Part shown: positions 8,918 to 17,042 of the stretch, piece by piece | Layout: the number at the start of each line of letters is the position of its first letter | How positions within the stretch are numbered: the stretch's first letter is position 1 | Source of the DNA: Halalkalibacter krulwichiae | Lineage (GTDB): Bacteria > Bacillota > Bacilli > Bacillales > Bacillaceae_D | Assembly (NCBI RefSeq): GCF_002109385.1 | Contig: NZ_CP020814.1 | Location: 436,001-500,000 of the forward strand | Reading direction: 5' to 3' | DNA: 64,000 nucleotides | The notes under the pieces: model-generated | Told to the model about the DNA's origin: nothing | Databases searched by the model: none | Seen by the model: the letters and a program-made list of their open reading frames with translations, nothing else | Translations under genes and position numbers: made by a program

Positions 8918-8957
8918 TAGGGGAGAGGGAGTTAAACCTGCTCCTCTTTTTCATTAT
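8918..8957 (+). terminator. second terminator-like hairpin
   Basis: AGAGGGAG / CTCCTCT with a loop and a run of five T, resembling the one at 3982-4014 (shared TAA...CCTGC.CCTCTTTTT). It points toward the 3' end of pruA, and could protect it from readthrough on the plus strand. The 170 bases before it contain no gene I can support. Confidence 0.4.
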
Positions 8958-8961
8958 AAAA

Positions 8962-10593
8962 TTATTCTGCATCCATAAATGGATATGCAATCTCTGTAGT
9001 TGGGGCAAAGTTTTCTTTGATAATACGAGGACTAGTCCAGCGAATCATGTTAAATACAGAACCTGCTTTATCGTTTGTGCCAGAACCACGAGAACCACCA
9101 AATGGTTGTTGATTAATGACTGCGCCGGTCGGTTTGTCATTGATATAGAAATTTCCAGCTGCGCCGGATAAGCGGCTTTCTAAGTGCATTATTGCTTGGC
9201 GATCTTGTGCAAAGATCGCGCCTGTTAATGCATACATGGACGCTGTATCTACTGCAGTCAATGTTTCTTCTAATTTATCATTTTCATATACATAAATCGT
9301 TAATACTGGTCCGAAAATTTCTTCTACCATTGTTTTGAAGTTTGGATTTGTTGTCACGATGATTGTCGGTTGAACGAAATAGCCAACAGAATCATCATAA
9401 GTACCACCAACAATAATTTCGGCGTCTTCAGAAGTTGCAGCATAATCGATGTAGCTTGTGATTGAATCAAAAGCAGGTTTATCAATTACTGCACCCATGA
9501 AGTTTGTGAAATCTTGGATATCCCCTACTTTAAGCTTAGCAGTTTCTTCTATTACACCAGCTTTTACTTCTTCCCACAAACTTGCAGGGATGTAAGCGCG
9601 AGAGGCTGCTGAACATTTTTGACCTTGGTATTCAAACGCACCACGAACTAGGCCAGCTACTACCTTGTCTGCTTGGGCGGTTTCGTGAGCAAATACAAAG
9701 TCTTTTCCGCCAGTTTCTCCAACCAAGCGAGGGTATGATTTATAGTTTCTAATGTTTTCTCCTACTGCTTTCCAAATAGTTTGGAACGTATTTGTTGATC
9801 CAGTAAAATGGAATCCAGACATACGAGGATCTGTTAATACTACCTCCGAAACTTGTGAACCGCGTGAAGGTACAAAGTTGATTACACCTTTTGGTAGTCC
9901 TGCTTCTTCTAAAATGCGCATAAAGTAGTAGTTTGATAGTAATGCGGTTGTTGCGGGTTTCCAAACAACTACATTTCCCATTATTGCAGGAGCTGAAGGT
10001 AAATTACCACCAATTGCTGTGAAGTTAAATGGAGAAATAGCCAACACAAACCCATCTAATGGTCGGTATTGTAGACGATTCCAAATATTTTTCGCGCTAT
10101 CCGGTTGAATTTGATAAATTTGATTAGCATAATCAACGCCAAAACGTAAGAAATCTGCTAATTCCTGTGCGGCATCAATTTCAGTTTGGAATGCTGTTTT
10201 GGATTGACCTAGCATCGTTGCAGCATTGATTACGTCACGGTATGGACCAGAGATTAAATCAGCAGCTTTTAAGAAAATGGATGCACGGTGTTCCCATGGC
10301 ATATTTGCCCATGATTCTTTTGCGGCCATTGCTGCTTCTACAGCCTCTCTCAATTCTTTTTCCCCAGCCTGTGAAAAATTGGCCAATACATGTTGATGAT
10401 CATGAGGCATAACCACTTGTTTCACTGTATCTGTCTTAATATTTTCTCCATTAATAATTATAGGGATATCGACTACGTTATTAGATTGGCGTTTTAATTC
10501 TGCCTTTAATGTTTCTCTTTCTTTTGTACCAGGAGCATATGTATTGCCAGGTTCGTTTTTAGGTGTTGGTATTTTGAAAATTCCGTTACTCAT
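8962..10593 (-). CDS. pruA: L-glutamate gamma-semialdehyde (1-pyrroline-5-carboxylate) dehydrogenase
   Basis: A 543-residue aldehyde dehydrogenase that oxidises glutamate semialdehyde to glutamate with NAD, the second step of proline breakdown. The catalytic Glu lies in VGETGGKDF (about residue 293) and the catalytic Cys in GQKCSAASR (about 326); the C-terminal signature PFGGSRGSGTNDKAGS is present. The N-terminal extension and length fit the 540-residue P5C dehydrogenase group rather than the 515-residue RocA type. A sigma-54 promoter lies 50 bases upstream, which fits control by the activator encoded at 12762. The proline symporter gene is next upstream. Confidence 0.9.
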   Translation of the reverse strand: MSNGIFKIPTPKNEPGNTYAPGTKERETLKAELKRQSNNVVDIPIIINGENIKTDTVKQVVMPHDHQHVLANFSQAGEKELREAVEAAMAAKESWANMPWEHRASIFLKAADLISGPYRDVINAATMLGQSKTAFQTEIDAAQELADFLRFGVDYANQIYQIQPDSAKNIWNRLQYRPLDGFVLAISPFNFTAIGGNLPSAPAIMGNVVVWKPATTALLSNYYFMRILEEAGLPKGVINFVPSRGSQVSEVVLTDPRMSGFHFTGSTNTFQTIWKAVGENIRNYKSYPRLVGETGGKDFVFAHETAQADKVVAGLVRGAFEYQGQKCSAASRAYIPASLWEEVKAGVIEETAKLKVGDIQDFTNFMGAVIDKPAFDSITSYIDYAATSEDAEIIVGGTYDDSVGYFVQPTIIVTTNPNFKTMVEEIFGPVLTIYVYENDKLEETLTAVDTASMYALTGAIFAQDRQAIMHLESRLSGAAGNFYINDKPTGAVINQQPFGGSRGSGTNDKAGSVFNMIRWTSPRIIKENFAPTTEIAYPFMDAE

Positions 10594-10642
10594 ACTTTCA
10601 CATTCCTTCCTGATTAGTTTATCTTGTATACACCTATAAACA

Positions 10643-10660
10643 ATGCAATAATTGTGCCAA
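10643..10660 (-). promoter_or_regulatory. sigma-54 promoter of pruA
   Basis: Minus strand TTGGCACAATTATTGCAT: a -24 TTGGCAC and a -12 TTGCAT with the invariant GG and GC ten bases apart. It implies SigL-dependent, activator-driven transcription. Confidence 0.8.
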
Positions 10661-10832
10661 AAAATAAAAAAGGCATAATTTCTCTAAAATCTTTTTAAAA
10701 CACCATTTTATCAAAATTACTGAGATGTATTATTGTACAATTAGTTTACAAAAGTGTTGAACTTTTACACTTTTGTCTAAAAAATAGTCGAAACGACAGT
10801 TTTGCTGACTGCAAAAGGTTCACGAAACAATC

Positions 10833-10876
10833 AAAAAAAGGTAGACGGACGTGAGGGAATCACAGTCTATCTACCT
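10833..10876 (-). terminator. terminator downstream of putP
   Basis: Outer arms AGGTAGA / TCTACCT with inner pairing GAC-GTGA / TCAC-GTC, and seven A on the plus strand at 10833-10839, which are a T run for minus-strand transcripts. It separates putP from pruA, so each relies on its own promoter. Confidence 0.65.
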
Positions 10877-10928
10877 CGTAATTTATGTGGAAAGAGCTAA
10901 AACATAGCTTGTTTCTTTGTTTATTTTC

Positions 10929-12455
10929 CTATAAAGATTTGTTATGCTCATGTTGTTGCTTACCAGGTTGGCTAACGGCTAGATTAAATTCCTCTTTAAT
11001 TTCAAAGGACGGATCTTTATCAATAAGACTAACGATAATAATGGCAATTGAAGCTAGGATGAATCCAGGAACAAGTTCATATAGGCCTGTGTTATTTAAT
11101 ACATTAATATTTCCCCATAATATAACAGTTAAAGCACCAGAAAGTATACCAGCAAGAGCTCCATTTTTCGTCATTCGTCTCCAGAATAGAGAGAGGATAA
11201 TAACTGGGCCAAAGGCTGCTCCAAAACCAGCCCATGCATAAGAGACAAGCTCTAATACATTTCCTCCGCTTTTAGCTAATATAACAGCAAGAATTGAAAT
11301 GAAAATAACTGAACCTCGACTGACCCATAGAAGTTCTTTTTCACTAGCATTTTTTCTGAAAATTTGTTTATAAAAATCTTCAGCGACTGCACTTGAGGAA
11401 ACTAATAATTGTGAATCAATTGTACTCATAATGGCTGCTAGAATGGCAGCGAGTAAGATACCTGCTATCCATGGATTAAACAAGTTTTGTACAAGGAGTA
11501 TAAATACACTTTCAGGGTTTTCTAATGGCACATTGAATTGTGTGATTGCAACGAGTCCTACAAATCCTGCACCAATAAGGGAGAGGACAACCCAGATAAC
11601 AGCAATCAGCCTAGCCTTCGGAATTTCAGCAACACTTCTAATACTCATAAATCGAGTAAGTATATGAGGTTGACCAAAGTATCCAAGTCCCCATGCTAGT
11701 AATGAAATGGTTCCAACCATACTAAATGAAGTTACGTTAGTTGTCCATGTGCTATCTTCAATTCCAACAGATTTCATAATATCGAGTAAATCAACGTTGA
11801 CTTGTCCGATGCTGTTCCATAGTCCTGTTAATCCTCCGAGTGAAACAAGAATTAAAGCAGGCACAAATATTAAAGCACATAACATTAAAATTCCTTGAAC
11901 AAAATCAGTTAAACTTACAGCTAAAAAACCACCTAAAAAGGTATAAGAAACAATGACGATTGCTCCTATAAATAATGCCAAGTCATAGTCAATACCAAAA
12001 GCTTGCTCAAACAAGACAGCTCCTGCAACCATACCAGAGGAGGCATAAAATAAAAAGAAGACAATAATCGTTACCGCAGAAATAACACGTAAAGTCTTAG
12101 TCGAATCTTTGAATCTATTTTCAAAATAATCTGGTATAGTAATGGAATTTACAACTTCAGTGTATTTTCGTAATCGTTTTGCAACGAACTGCCAATTTAA
12201 ATAGGTACCAACTGCTAATCCGATAGCAATCCACATTCCGTTTAAGCCTGATACATATATAGCACCAGGAAGTCCTAATAGCAGCCAACCACTCATATCA
12301 GAAGCCTGTGCACTCATGGCTGCGACCCAACTATTTAAGCTTCTTCCCCCTAAGAAATAATCGGAAATAGTATTTGTTTTTCTGTAGGTCCATAAACCAA
12401 TACCTAACATTCCAATTAAGTAAACTATAAATGTAATAATAGTGGCTGTATTCAT
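10929..12455 (-). CDS. putP: sodium/proline symporter
   Basis: A 508-residue sodium:solute symporter (SSS family) with about 13 membrane segments. It opens with AATIITFIVYLIGMLGIGLW, has the GGRSLNSWVAAMSAQASDMSGWLLLGLPG block of PutP proteins that forms sodium and proline sites, and a mid-protein YTFLGGFLAVSLTDFVQG motif. It imports proline for catabolism. The ribosome site lies at the end of a 33-codon gene immediately upstream (GGAG within its last codons), so the two are translationally coupled. A sigma-54 promoter and a cre site lie before that small gene. Confidence 0.92.
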   Translation of the reverse strand: MNTATIITFIVYLIGMLGIGLWTYRKTNTISDYFLGGRSLNSWVAAMSAQASDMSGWLLLGLPGAIYVSGLNGMWIAIGLAVGTYLNWQFVAKRLRKYTEVVNSITIPDYFENRFKDSTKTLRVISAVTIIVFFLFYASSGMVAGAVLFEQAFGIDYDLALFIGAIVIVSYTFLGGFLAVSLTDFVQGILMLCALIFVPALILVSLGGLTGLWNSIGQVNVDLLDIMKSVGIEDSTWTTNVTSFSMVGTISLLAWGLGYFGQPHILTRFMSIRSVAEIPKARLIAVIWVVLSLIGAGFVGLVAITQFNVPLENPESVFILLVQNLFNPWIAGILLAAILAAIMSTIDSQLLVSSSAVAEDFYKQIFRKNASEKELLWVSRGSVIFISILAVILAKSGGNVLELVSYAWAGFGAAFGPVIILSLFWRRMTKNGALAGILSGALTVILWGNINVLNNTGLYELVPGFILASIAIIIVSLIDKDPSFEIKEEFNLAVSQPGKQQHEHNKSL

Positions 12456-12463
12456 TCAACTCT

Positions 12464-12565
12464 TCACTCCTTTTCAAAAATAATTGTTAAGATAGATAGA
12501 CCGATAATTCCTGCAAATGGAATAATGATCCAAAGCCATGTGGCAACCGAAAGGCTATAATCCAT
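12464..12565 (-). CDS. 33-residue symporter small accessory protein
   Basis: A short gene directly before putP. It begins with ATG, preceded by GGAAGGAGAG, and encodes MDYSLSVATWLWIIIPFAGI followed by IGLSILTIIFEKE: one membrane helix with a short acidic-basic tail. Its stop lies 8 bases before the putP start and its last codons contain the putP ribosome site. Small single-helix proteins of this kind encoded just before sodium:solute symporters are known in Firmicutes as symporter small accessory proteins; they probably stabilise or assemble the transporter. The assignment rests on size, hydrophobicity and position. Confidence 0.75.
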   Translation of the reverse strand: MDYSLSVATWLWIIIPFAGIIGLSILTIIFEKE

Positions 12566-12584
12566 CAGTATACTCTCCTTCCTT

Positions 12585-12598
12585 TGAAAACGTTTTCT
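12585..12598. promoter_or_regulatory. cre site between the sigma-54 promoter and the symporter genes
   Basis: TGAAAACGTTTTCT matches TGWAANCGNTNWCA in all but the last base and is a near-perfect palindrome. Downstream of the promoter it would act as a CcpA roadblock to proline uptake. Confidence 0.6.
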
Positions 12599-12622
12599 TA
12601 GCTAAGGGTGTTTCCCTTTTAC

Positions 12623-12640
12623 TTGCAATAATTATGCCAA
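12623..12640 (-). promoter_or_regulatory. sigma-54 promoter of the putP transcription unit
   Basis: Minus strand TTGGCATAATTATTGCAA, nearly identical to the pruA promoter (TTGGCAC-AATTA-TTGCAT). Confidence 0.8.
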
Positions 12641-12734
12641 TAATAAAAAAAGGGGTTTTACAATAATCGGTGCATAACATAGACAAAAGTGTTTTAAGAA
12701 ATGTCTAAACTGTTTAGAAAAATTGACACAAATG

Positions 12735-12762
12735 AAAAAGGTGAAAACTGGCCGTTTCCACC
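12735..12762 (-). terminator. terminator of the sigma-54 activator gene
   Basis: On the minus strand GGTGGAAAC / GTTTTCACC with a 5-base loop and then five T; the stem overlaps the stop codon region. Confidence 0.65.
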
Positions 12763-13868
12763 TAATCTAGTTTTAAATCATATTTTTTAAGCTTGTTATA
12801 TAAAGTGGCTCTTGAAATACCTAATAACTTCGCTGCGGCTGCTTTATTTCCAAACGTTTTTTGTAATGCATACTGAATCTCATCTTCACCTTGTCCGTTA
12901 CGTTTCTTTATTTCTTCGAAATGAATGTTAAGAGTAGGAGGATTATTCTCCTTAACAAAATTCTTAGGAAGATGATGGGGCTTCATCACTTCGTTATCGC
13001 TTGCTAAAATGATCATGCGTTCTATCATATTACGAAGCTGCCTGATATTTCCTTGCCATGGGTGTTGAAGGAAGGTATACATAACTTCTGGATCAATTCT
13101 TGGGATCGGCATCGTGTATTTAAGAGAGAATTCCTTTAAGAATAATTGGATCAACTCAGGAATGTCTTCAATACGATCTCGTAACGGAGGAATAGATATT
13201 GAAATGACATTTAAACGGTAATATAAATCCTCTCGAAAACTCCCCTCATCGATCATCTTTTCTAGATCTCGATTAGTAGCAGCAATTATCCGTACATCGG
13301 TTGGAATGGCTTCATTTCCACTAACGCGATAATAATGCTTTTCTTGTAATACACGTAATAATTTAACTTGTAATTCAAGAGGCATTTCGCCAATTTCATC
13401 AAGGAAGATTGTACCTCCTTTTGCAGCATCAAATTTCCCCTTTTTACCTCCTTTTATCGCTCCGGTAAAGGCTCCTTGTTCATACCCGAAAAGCTCGCTT
13501 TCAAATAGAGCGGTAGGGATAGCACCACAGTTTATCGCAACAAAGGGATGGTTAGATCGTTTTCCGGCATTATGAATTCCTTCAGCGAACAATTCCTTTC
13601 CTACCCCGCTTTCTCCAGTAATTAATACCGGGGCATCTGTTTTGGATACTTTATTTGCTAGATTAATAGCGTCTTTTAAAACAGGGCTTCTTCCTTTAAT
13701 TTTAGTAAAAGGAGAAAGGTTTTGTTGGCTTTGATTAGTGCTTTCTAAATCATGTAAATAGGCTGTCGTTGAAGACAACTCATCATTTAATCTAACCATC
13801 TCTGTAATATCTCTTTCAATTGAAATGCCGCCAACAACTTCTTTATCAACATAGACAGGAGTATCTTT
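12762..13868 (-). pseudogene. sigma-54 dependent activator of proline catabolism, 5'-truncated
   Basis: The remaining protein has the last about 23 residues of a PAS domain (TPVYVDKEVVGGISIERD), the whole AAA+ domain (Walker A GESGVGKE, sigma-54 contact loop GAFTGA, Walker B TIFLDEIGE) and a C-terminal Fis-type helix-turn-helix (NKAAAAKLLGISRATLYNKL). The reading frame meets a stop at 13869-13871, exactly where it abuts a proline dehydrogenase tail read on the other strand, so the sensor part and native start are missing. An internal ATG at 13799 could still give a 345-residue protein without the sensor. It presumably served the two sigma-54 promoters of pruA and putP. Confidence 0.85.
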
Positions 13869-13869
13869 T

Positions 13870-14199
13870 CAGGACAAAGTCAAAATTGATGAAAATTATT
13901 TCAACATTATTAAGGACCATTTATTAAGTGGGAGTTATACAGCGATTGCATCACATGATCATCAAATTATTGAAAAAGTAATAACGTTTGTAAAAGAGAA
14001 TCAAATCGAAAATAATCAATTTGAATTTCAGATGCTTTACGGCTTTAGGACTGATTTACAACAAGAGTTAGCAAAAAAAGGGTACACGGTGCGTGTTTAT
14101 GTACCCTTTGGGCAGGATTGGTTTGGATATTTTATGAGACGTATGGCTGAACGTCCGCAAAATGTCGCATTTGCAATAAGAGGTTTTCTTTCAAAATAG
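13870..14199 (+). pseudogene. proline dehydrogenase, C-terminal 109 residues only
   Basis: Translation gives QDKVKIDENYFNIIKDHLLS, SHDHQIIEKV, then FEFQMLYGFRTDLQQELAKK, GYTVRVYVPFGQDWFGYFMR and RMAERPQNVAFAIRGF to a stop: the C-terminal third of a PutB-type flavin proline dehydrogenase, including the RR that binds the proline carboxylate. No start codon or ribosome site belongs to it; its left end touches the truncated activator head to head. A full enzyme is about 300 residues. Proline oxidation therefore cannot start from this locus unless another copy exists. Confidence 0.88.
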
Positions 14200-14313
14200 A
14201 CAGCCAGAATGCTTAGAAGAAGCAGCTGATCTAAAAAGTCAATTATCGGTTAGCAGCCTATATGGTTGGATAAATTTAAAAATTTGGCGAATGGATATAA
14301 GGAGGAGTTATTT

Positions 14314-14565
14314 GTGAATAGTTACTGTGCAGTCGCAAGTATTTCTAATGGGACGATTGATCGAATATTCGTGAATGAAGGGGACTATGTATATGAGTGG
14401 GAACCTTTATTCCAACTAAGGACGAATGAGGGGGTACTGAAAAGGGTGGAGATGGGAGTATGTGGGGAAATTATATCTCTGAATGTGAAGCCGGGTGATA
14501 GAGTAATACATGATATGACGTTAGCGATCCTAAGAGAAGATGATCAACCAAGTGGATGTGATTAA
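14314..14565 (+). CDS. small single-domain biotinyl/lipoyl-like hammerhead protein
   Basis: 83 residues from a GTG start chosen because AAGGAGGAG lies just upstream; a TTG at 14266 in the same frame has no such site. The pattern ISNGTIDRIFVNEGDYVYEW, then a central hairpin, then GEIISLNVKPGDRVIHDMTL is that of a biotinyl/lipoyl hammerhead fold. The usual modified lysine context (AMKM or DKA) is not seen at the hairpin, where the sequence is GVLKRVEMGVC, so it may not be modified. Function unknown; it follows the truncated proline dehydrogenase. Confidence 0.6.
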   Translation: MNSYCAVASISNGTIDRIFVNEGDYVYEWEPLFQLRTNEGVLKRVEMGVCGEIISLNVKPGDRVIHDMTLAILREDDQPSGCD

Positions 14566-14799
14566 CATTAGAAGCCGCCTTAAATAACAAATCAATACAA
14601 TAATTAATAGAATAAAAAATAATAGAAAATTGAATAGATCGAAACAAAAGTCTTTCAAATCTTCAACATCTATTGTTCGATAATCATCCTGAATAGCCTT
14701 CCCTTGTCTTATCAAACTCTTATACTATACTGAACGAATAGGAACTACATTGAAAAAGATTGATGTCTGCTATTGATAAAAGCATTTAATAGAAACATT

Positions 14800-14834
14800 G
14801 ACCACTAAAAAGGTAAGCCTCTTTTTTAGTGGTC
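14800..14834 (+). terminator. strong terminator before the sulfur locus
   Basis: Stem GACCACTAAAAA / TTTTTTAGTGGTC. It insulates the sulfur operons from the upstream genes. The 235 bases before it contain no supported gene. Confidence 0.75.
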
Positions 14835-14906
14835 TCTTCAGAGTCTTCAGGTTATATCTTAAAGGGACATAGTAAAAACAGCTAAAAATAATCTTTAGAA
14901 TTAGAC

Positions 14907-14935
14907 TTGACTATATACCTAGTAGGGTATATAGT
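14907..14935 (+). promoter_or_regulatory. promoter with embedded CstR-type operator A
   Basis: -35 TTGACT (14907) and -10 TATAGT (14930) are 17 bases apart. Between and over them lies a palindrome with perfect 10-base arms, ACTATATACC and GGTATATAGT, around TAGTAG (14910-14935). It matches the ATACC-N6-GGTAT operator form of CsoR/CstR proteins; the repressor is encoded 470 bases downstream. Confidence 0.75.
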
Positions 14936-14965
14936 ATGGATATAAACAACGAGGGGGGCAGATTA

Positions 14966-15354
14966 TTGATAAAGAAGTTTTGGCTTATTCTAATTTCTTT
15001 AACCATATTAGTTTCATTGTTTGGATATAAATTCTTGCTTATGTAGGGGTAGATGAAATTAGCACAGAACAATTGGGTGAATTAATGACTGAGCAACATG
15101 GAAATTATTTCTTTATCGATGTTCGTGAGTCCAATGAATATATTGAAGGGCATATAGATGGAATGGTTAATATTCCTTTAAGTACACTGGGCGAGCATAC
15201 TGATCTCATTCCTAAAGGTGATACAATAGTAATTATCTGCCGCAGTGGTAACAGAAGTTTTCAAGCTGCAAATATATTAAAGGATCTTGGTTATCAAGAC
15301 TTAGTTAATGTAAAGGGTGGAATGCTTACATGGGAAGGAGAGGTTATAAAATAA
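14966..15354 (+). CDS. membrane-anchored rhodanese sulfurtransferase, frame broken in the anchor
   Basis: A TTG start behind GAGGGGGG gives MIKKFWLILISLTILVSLFG, a classic N-terminal membrane anchor. Within the next few codons the frame shifts: the rhodanese domain (VDEISTEQLGELM to GGMLTWEGEVIK) is open only in the neighbouring frame, from 15031 on. One extra base, for example a fourth A in TATAAATTC near 15025, restores a single 129-residue protein. The active-site loop is CRSGNRS and the domain end GGMLTW is typical. It transfers sulfane sulfur, here probably at the membrane surface. An internal start near 15073 could give a soluble form. Confidence 0.75.
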
Positions 15355-15400
15355 CTTCAAAGATGCTTATATGACGACTATCTTAATTGGAGGGAAAACT

Positions 15401-15661
15401 ATGGAGTACAATGGCAAAATGAAAAATAGAGTAAAACGCGTAGAAGGGCAAGTTAGAGCCATTCTTAGAATGATGGAAGAAGGGCAAGACTGTAAGGATC
15501 TTGTTGTTCAAATGTCAGCCGCAAGAAATGCGTTAGACCGAACCATTGGTTTAGTTGTAAGTTCTAACTTGGAGCATTGTGTCCGTGAGCAAATAGTAAA
15601 GGGTGAAGATACTGAAGCGATGATTCAAGAAGCTGTGAATTTATTAGTGAAAAGCAGATAA
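15401..15661 (+). CDS. cstR: CsoR-family persulfide-sensing repressor (CstR type)
   Basis: 86 residues; the ATG at 15401 is preceded by GGAGGG. It is a DUF156/CsoR four-helix repressor: KNRVKRVEGQVRAI, then MMEEGQDCKDLVVQMSAARN and SNLEHCVREQI. The copper sensor CsoR has Cys-His-Cys with His four residues before the second Cys; here that position is Asn (NLEHC). Two Cys without the copper histidine is the signature of CstR, which senses persulfides and sulfide by Cys-Cys cross-linking. Surrounding sulfurtransferase genes and five ATACC/GGTAT operators agree with this. Confidence 0.88.
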   Translation: MEYNGKMKNRVKRVEGQVRAILRMMEEGQDCKDLVVQMSAARNALDRTIGLVVSSNLEHCVREQIVKGEDTEAMIQEAVNLLVKSR

Positions 15662-15674
15662 TCATGAAAATGGA

Positions 15675-15717
15675 TTGACAGCGTTAAAATTATCAATTAA
15701 TATACCCCTATAGGTTT
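15675..15717 (+). promoter_or_regulatory. promoter with CstR-type operator B
   Basis: TTGACA (15675) and TAATAT (15698) 17 bases apart, overlapped by TATACCCCTATAGGTTT. The left arm is perfect, the right arm weaker. It could start the transcript for the DsrE-type gene. Confidence 0.55.
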
Positions 15718-15805
15718 AATCAAACTTAAAATTATTCATAATGTAATAGTGTATTGAAGTTCTGGATTAAAAAAGGGTAAGCTACCTATTTTTTTGTAAA
15801 GTTAT

Positions 15806-15821
15806 ATACCCGTACTGGTAT
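15806..15821. promoter_or_regulatory. CstR-type operator C
   Basis: ATACC-CGTACT-GGTAT, arms perfect, 33 bases before the DsrE-like start codon. Between B and C an A-rich to T-rich hairpin (GGGTAAGCTACCT then seven T, near 15770-15796) may be a small attenuator. Confidence 0.6.
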
Positions 15822-15853
15822 TAGTTGAAAGAAAATACAAAGGAGTGGACAAT

Positions 15854-16333
15854 ATGACAGACAAAAAGAAAACAACGATCATCTTATTTAGTGGTGATTA
15901 TGATAAAGCAATGGCAGCATTTATTATCGCAAACGGTGCTGCAGCTTATGACCATGAAGTAACGATCTTCTCAACATTTTGGGGATTAAACGCTTTTAGA
16001 AAAGATCAACACGTGCCAGTAAAAAAAGGATTCTTAGAAAAAATGTTTGCGAAAATGATGCCACGAGGCGTTGATAACATGGGACTTTCTAATATGAACT
16101 TTGCTGGAATGGGACCTAAAATGATTAAGCATGTTATGAAGAAGCATAATGCAATGCCATTACCTGATTTAGTAGAAATAGCACAAGAACAAGGTGTGAA
16201 GTTAGTTGCTTGTACGATGACTATGGATCTATTGGGACTTCAAAAAGAAGAATTGATTGATGGTATAGAGTACGCTGGTGTTGCGGCATATCTAGCTGAC
16301 GCTGAGGAAGGAAATGTGAACCTATTTATTTAA
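15854..16333 (+). CDS. DsrE/DsrF-like sulfur-relay protein
   Basis: 159 residues. The start is the ATG at 15854, eight bases after AAAGGAG; an earlier GTG overlaps the ribosome site itself. TTIILFSGDYDKAMAAFIIA and DHEVTIFSTFWGLNAFRK give the DsrE-like alpha/beta fold of the DsrE2/DrsH group, and the conserved acceptor cysteine appears in VKLVACTMTMDLLG. Such proteins carry sulfur as a persulfide between rhodaneses and TusA. It is the first structural gene of the unit behind operators B and C. Confidence 0.85.
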   Translation: MTDKKKTTIILFSGDYDKAMAAFIIANGAAAYDHEVTIFSTFWGLNAFRKDQHVPVKKGFLEKMFAKMMPRGVDNMGLSNMNFAGMGPKMIKHVMKKHNAMPLPDLVEIAQEQGVKLVACTMTMDLLGLQKEELIDGIEYAGVAAYLADAEEGNVNLFI

Positions 16334-16360
16334 TAGCTTCTACCCAAGGGGGTACAAAAA

Positions 16361-16723
16361 TTGGACTTATTAATCAATATAAGTATTGTCATTTTACTAG
16401 CATTCTTTTTAGTCAATAAGTTTATGCCTGTTAAAGGTGTAAGGCAAATTTCAACGAGTGACCTGAGAAAAGAGTTGAAGAGAAGTAATGTTCAATTTAT
16501 TGATGTAAGAACATCTGGTGAGTTTTCTCGAAATAAGATTAACACTTTTAAGAACATTCCACTCCATGAACTTTCTCAGAAAGCAAAACAGTTATCCAAG
16601 GAGAAAGAAGTTGTAGTCATTTGTCAGAGTGGAATGCGTAGCAATAAGGCTACGAAACAATTAAGAAAAATAGGTTTTCAAAAAATTACAAACGTAAAAG
16701 GCGGTATGAGCGCTTGGAACTAA
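16361..16723 (+). CDS. membrane-anchored rhodanese
   Basis: 120 residues from a TTG start behind AAGGGGG. LLINISIVILLAFFLVNKFM is an N-terminal membrane helix; the rest is one rhodanese domain (VQFIDVRTSGEFSRNKI, active-site loop CQSGMRS, end GGMSAW). It parallels the anchored rhodanese at 14966, whose anchor is frameshifted. Probably hands or receives sulfane sulfur on the inner face of the membrane. Spacing of 27 and 17 bases to its neighbours indicates one operon. Confidence 0.85.
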   Translation: MDLLINISIVILLAFFLVNKFMPVKGVRQISTSDLRKELKRSNVQFIDVRTSGEFSRNKINTFKNIPLHELSQKAKQLSKEKEVVVICQSGMRSNKATKQLRKIGFQKITNVKGGMSAWN

Positions 16724-16740
16724 CGTTAGGAGGAGCAGTT

Positions 16741-17025
16741 ATGAAAGAAATTACCCCAAAAGAAGTAGAACGTCTCGTTAATGCAAATATTATCGATGTT
16801 CGTGAAACAGATGAGGTAGCATCAGTACACATACCAGGCAGTGTAAATATCCCACTTGGTCTACTGGAGTTTCGTCTACATGAAATAGACAAAACGAAAG
16901 AATATATTATCGTTTGTCGCTCTGGTGCTAGAAGTAGAAGAGTCACTGAGTTTCTTTCGAGTCATGGGTATCATGCGACCAATATGGTTGGAGGCATGAT
17001 GAACTGGGAAGGTAACGTACAATAA
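16741..17025 (+). CDS. single-domain rhodanese
   Basis: 94 residues, ATG at 16741 after AGGAGGAG. A soluble one-domain rhodanese: IIDVRETDEVASVHIPGSVN, catalytic loop CRSGARS, end GGMMNWEG. Same operon as the preceding gene. It should accept sulfane sulfur from a persulfide donor and pass it to a thiol or sulfite. Confidence 0.88.
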   Translation: MKEITPKEVERLVNANIIDVRETDEVASVHIPGSVNIPLGLLEFRLHEIDKTKEYIIVCRSGARSRRVTEFLSSHGYHATNMVGGMMNWEGNVQ

Positions 17026-17042
17026 AAATTTTTAAAGCAGAA

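Noticed and set aside
8728..9171. 147-codon plus-strand frame
   Set aside because: Crosses two terminators and the 3' end of pruA on the other strand; cysteine-rich nonsense composition.
14530..14715. 61-codon frame on the minus strand with hydrophobic stretches
   Set aside because: Starts with TTG, no ribosome site, overlaps the hammerhead gene; the hydrophobicity follows from AT-rich sequence.
15401..15661. Copper-sensing CsoR
   Set aside because: The metal-binding His is Asn, no copper pump or chaperone is nearby and the neighbours are all sulfur-relay genes.
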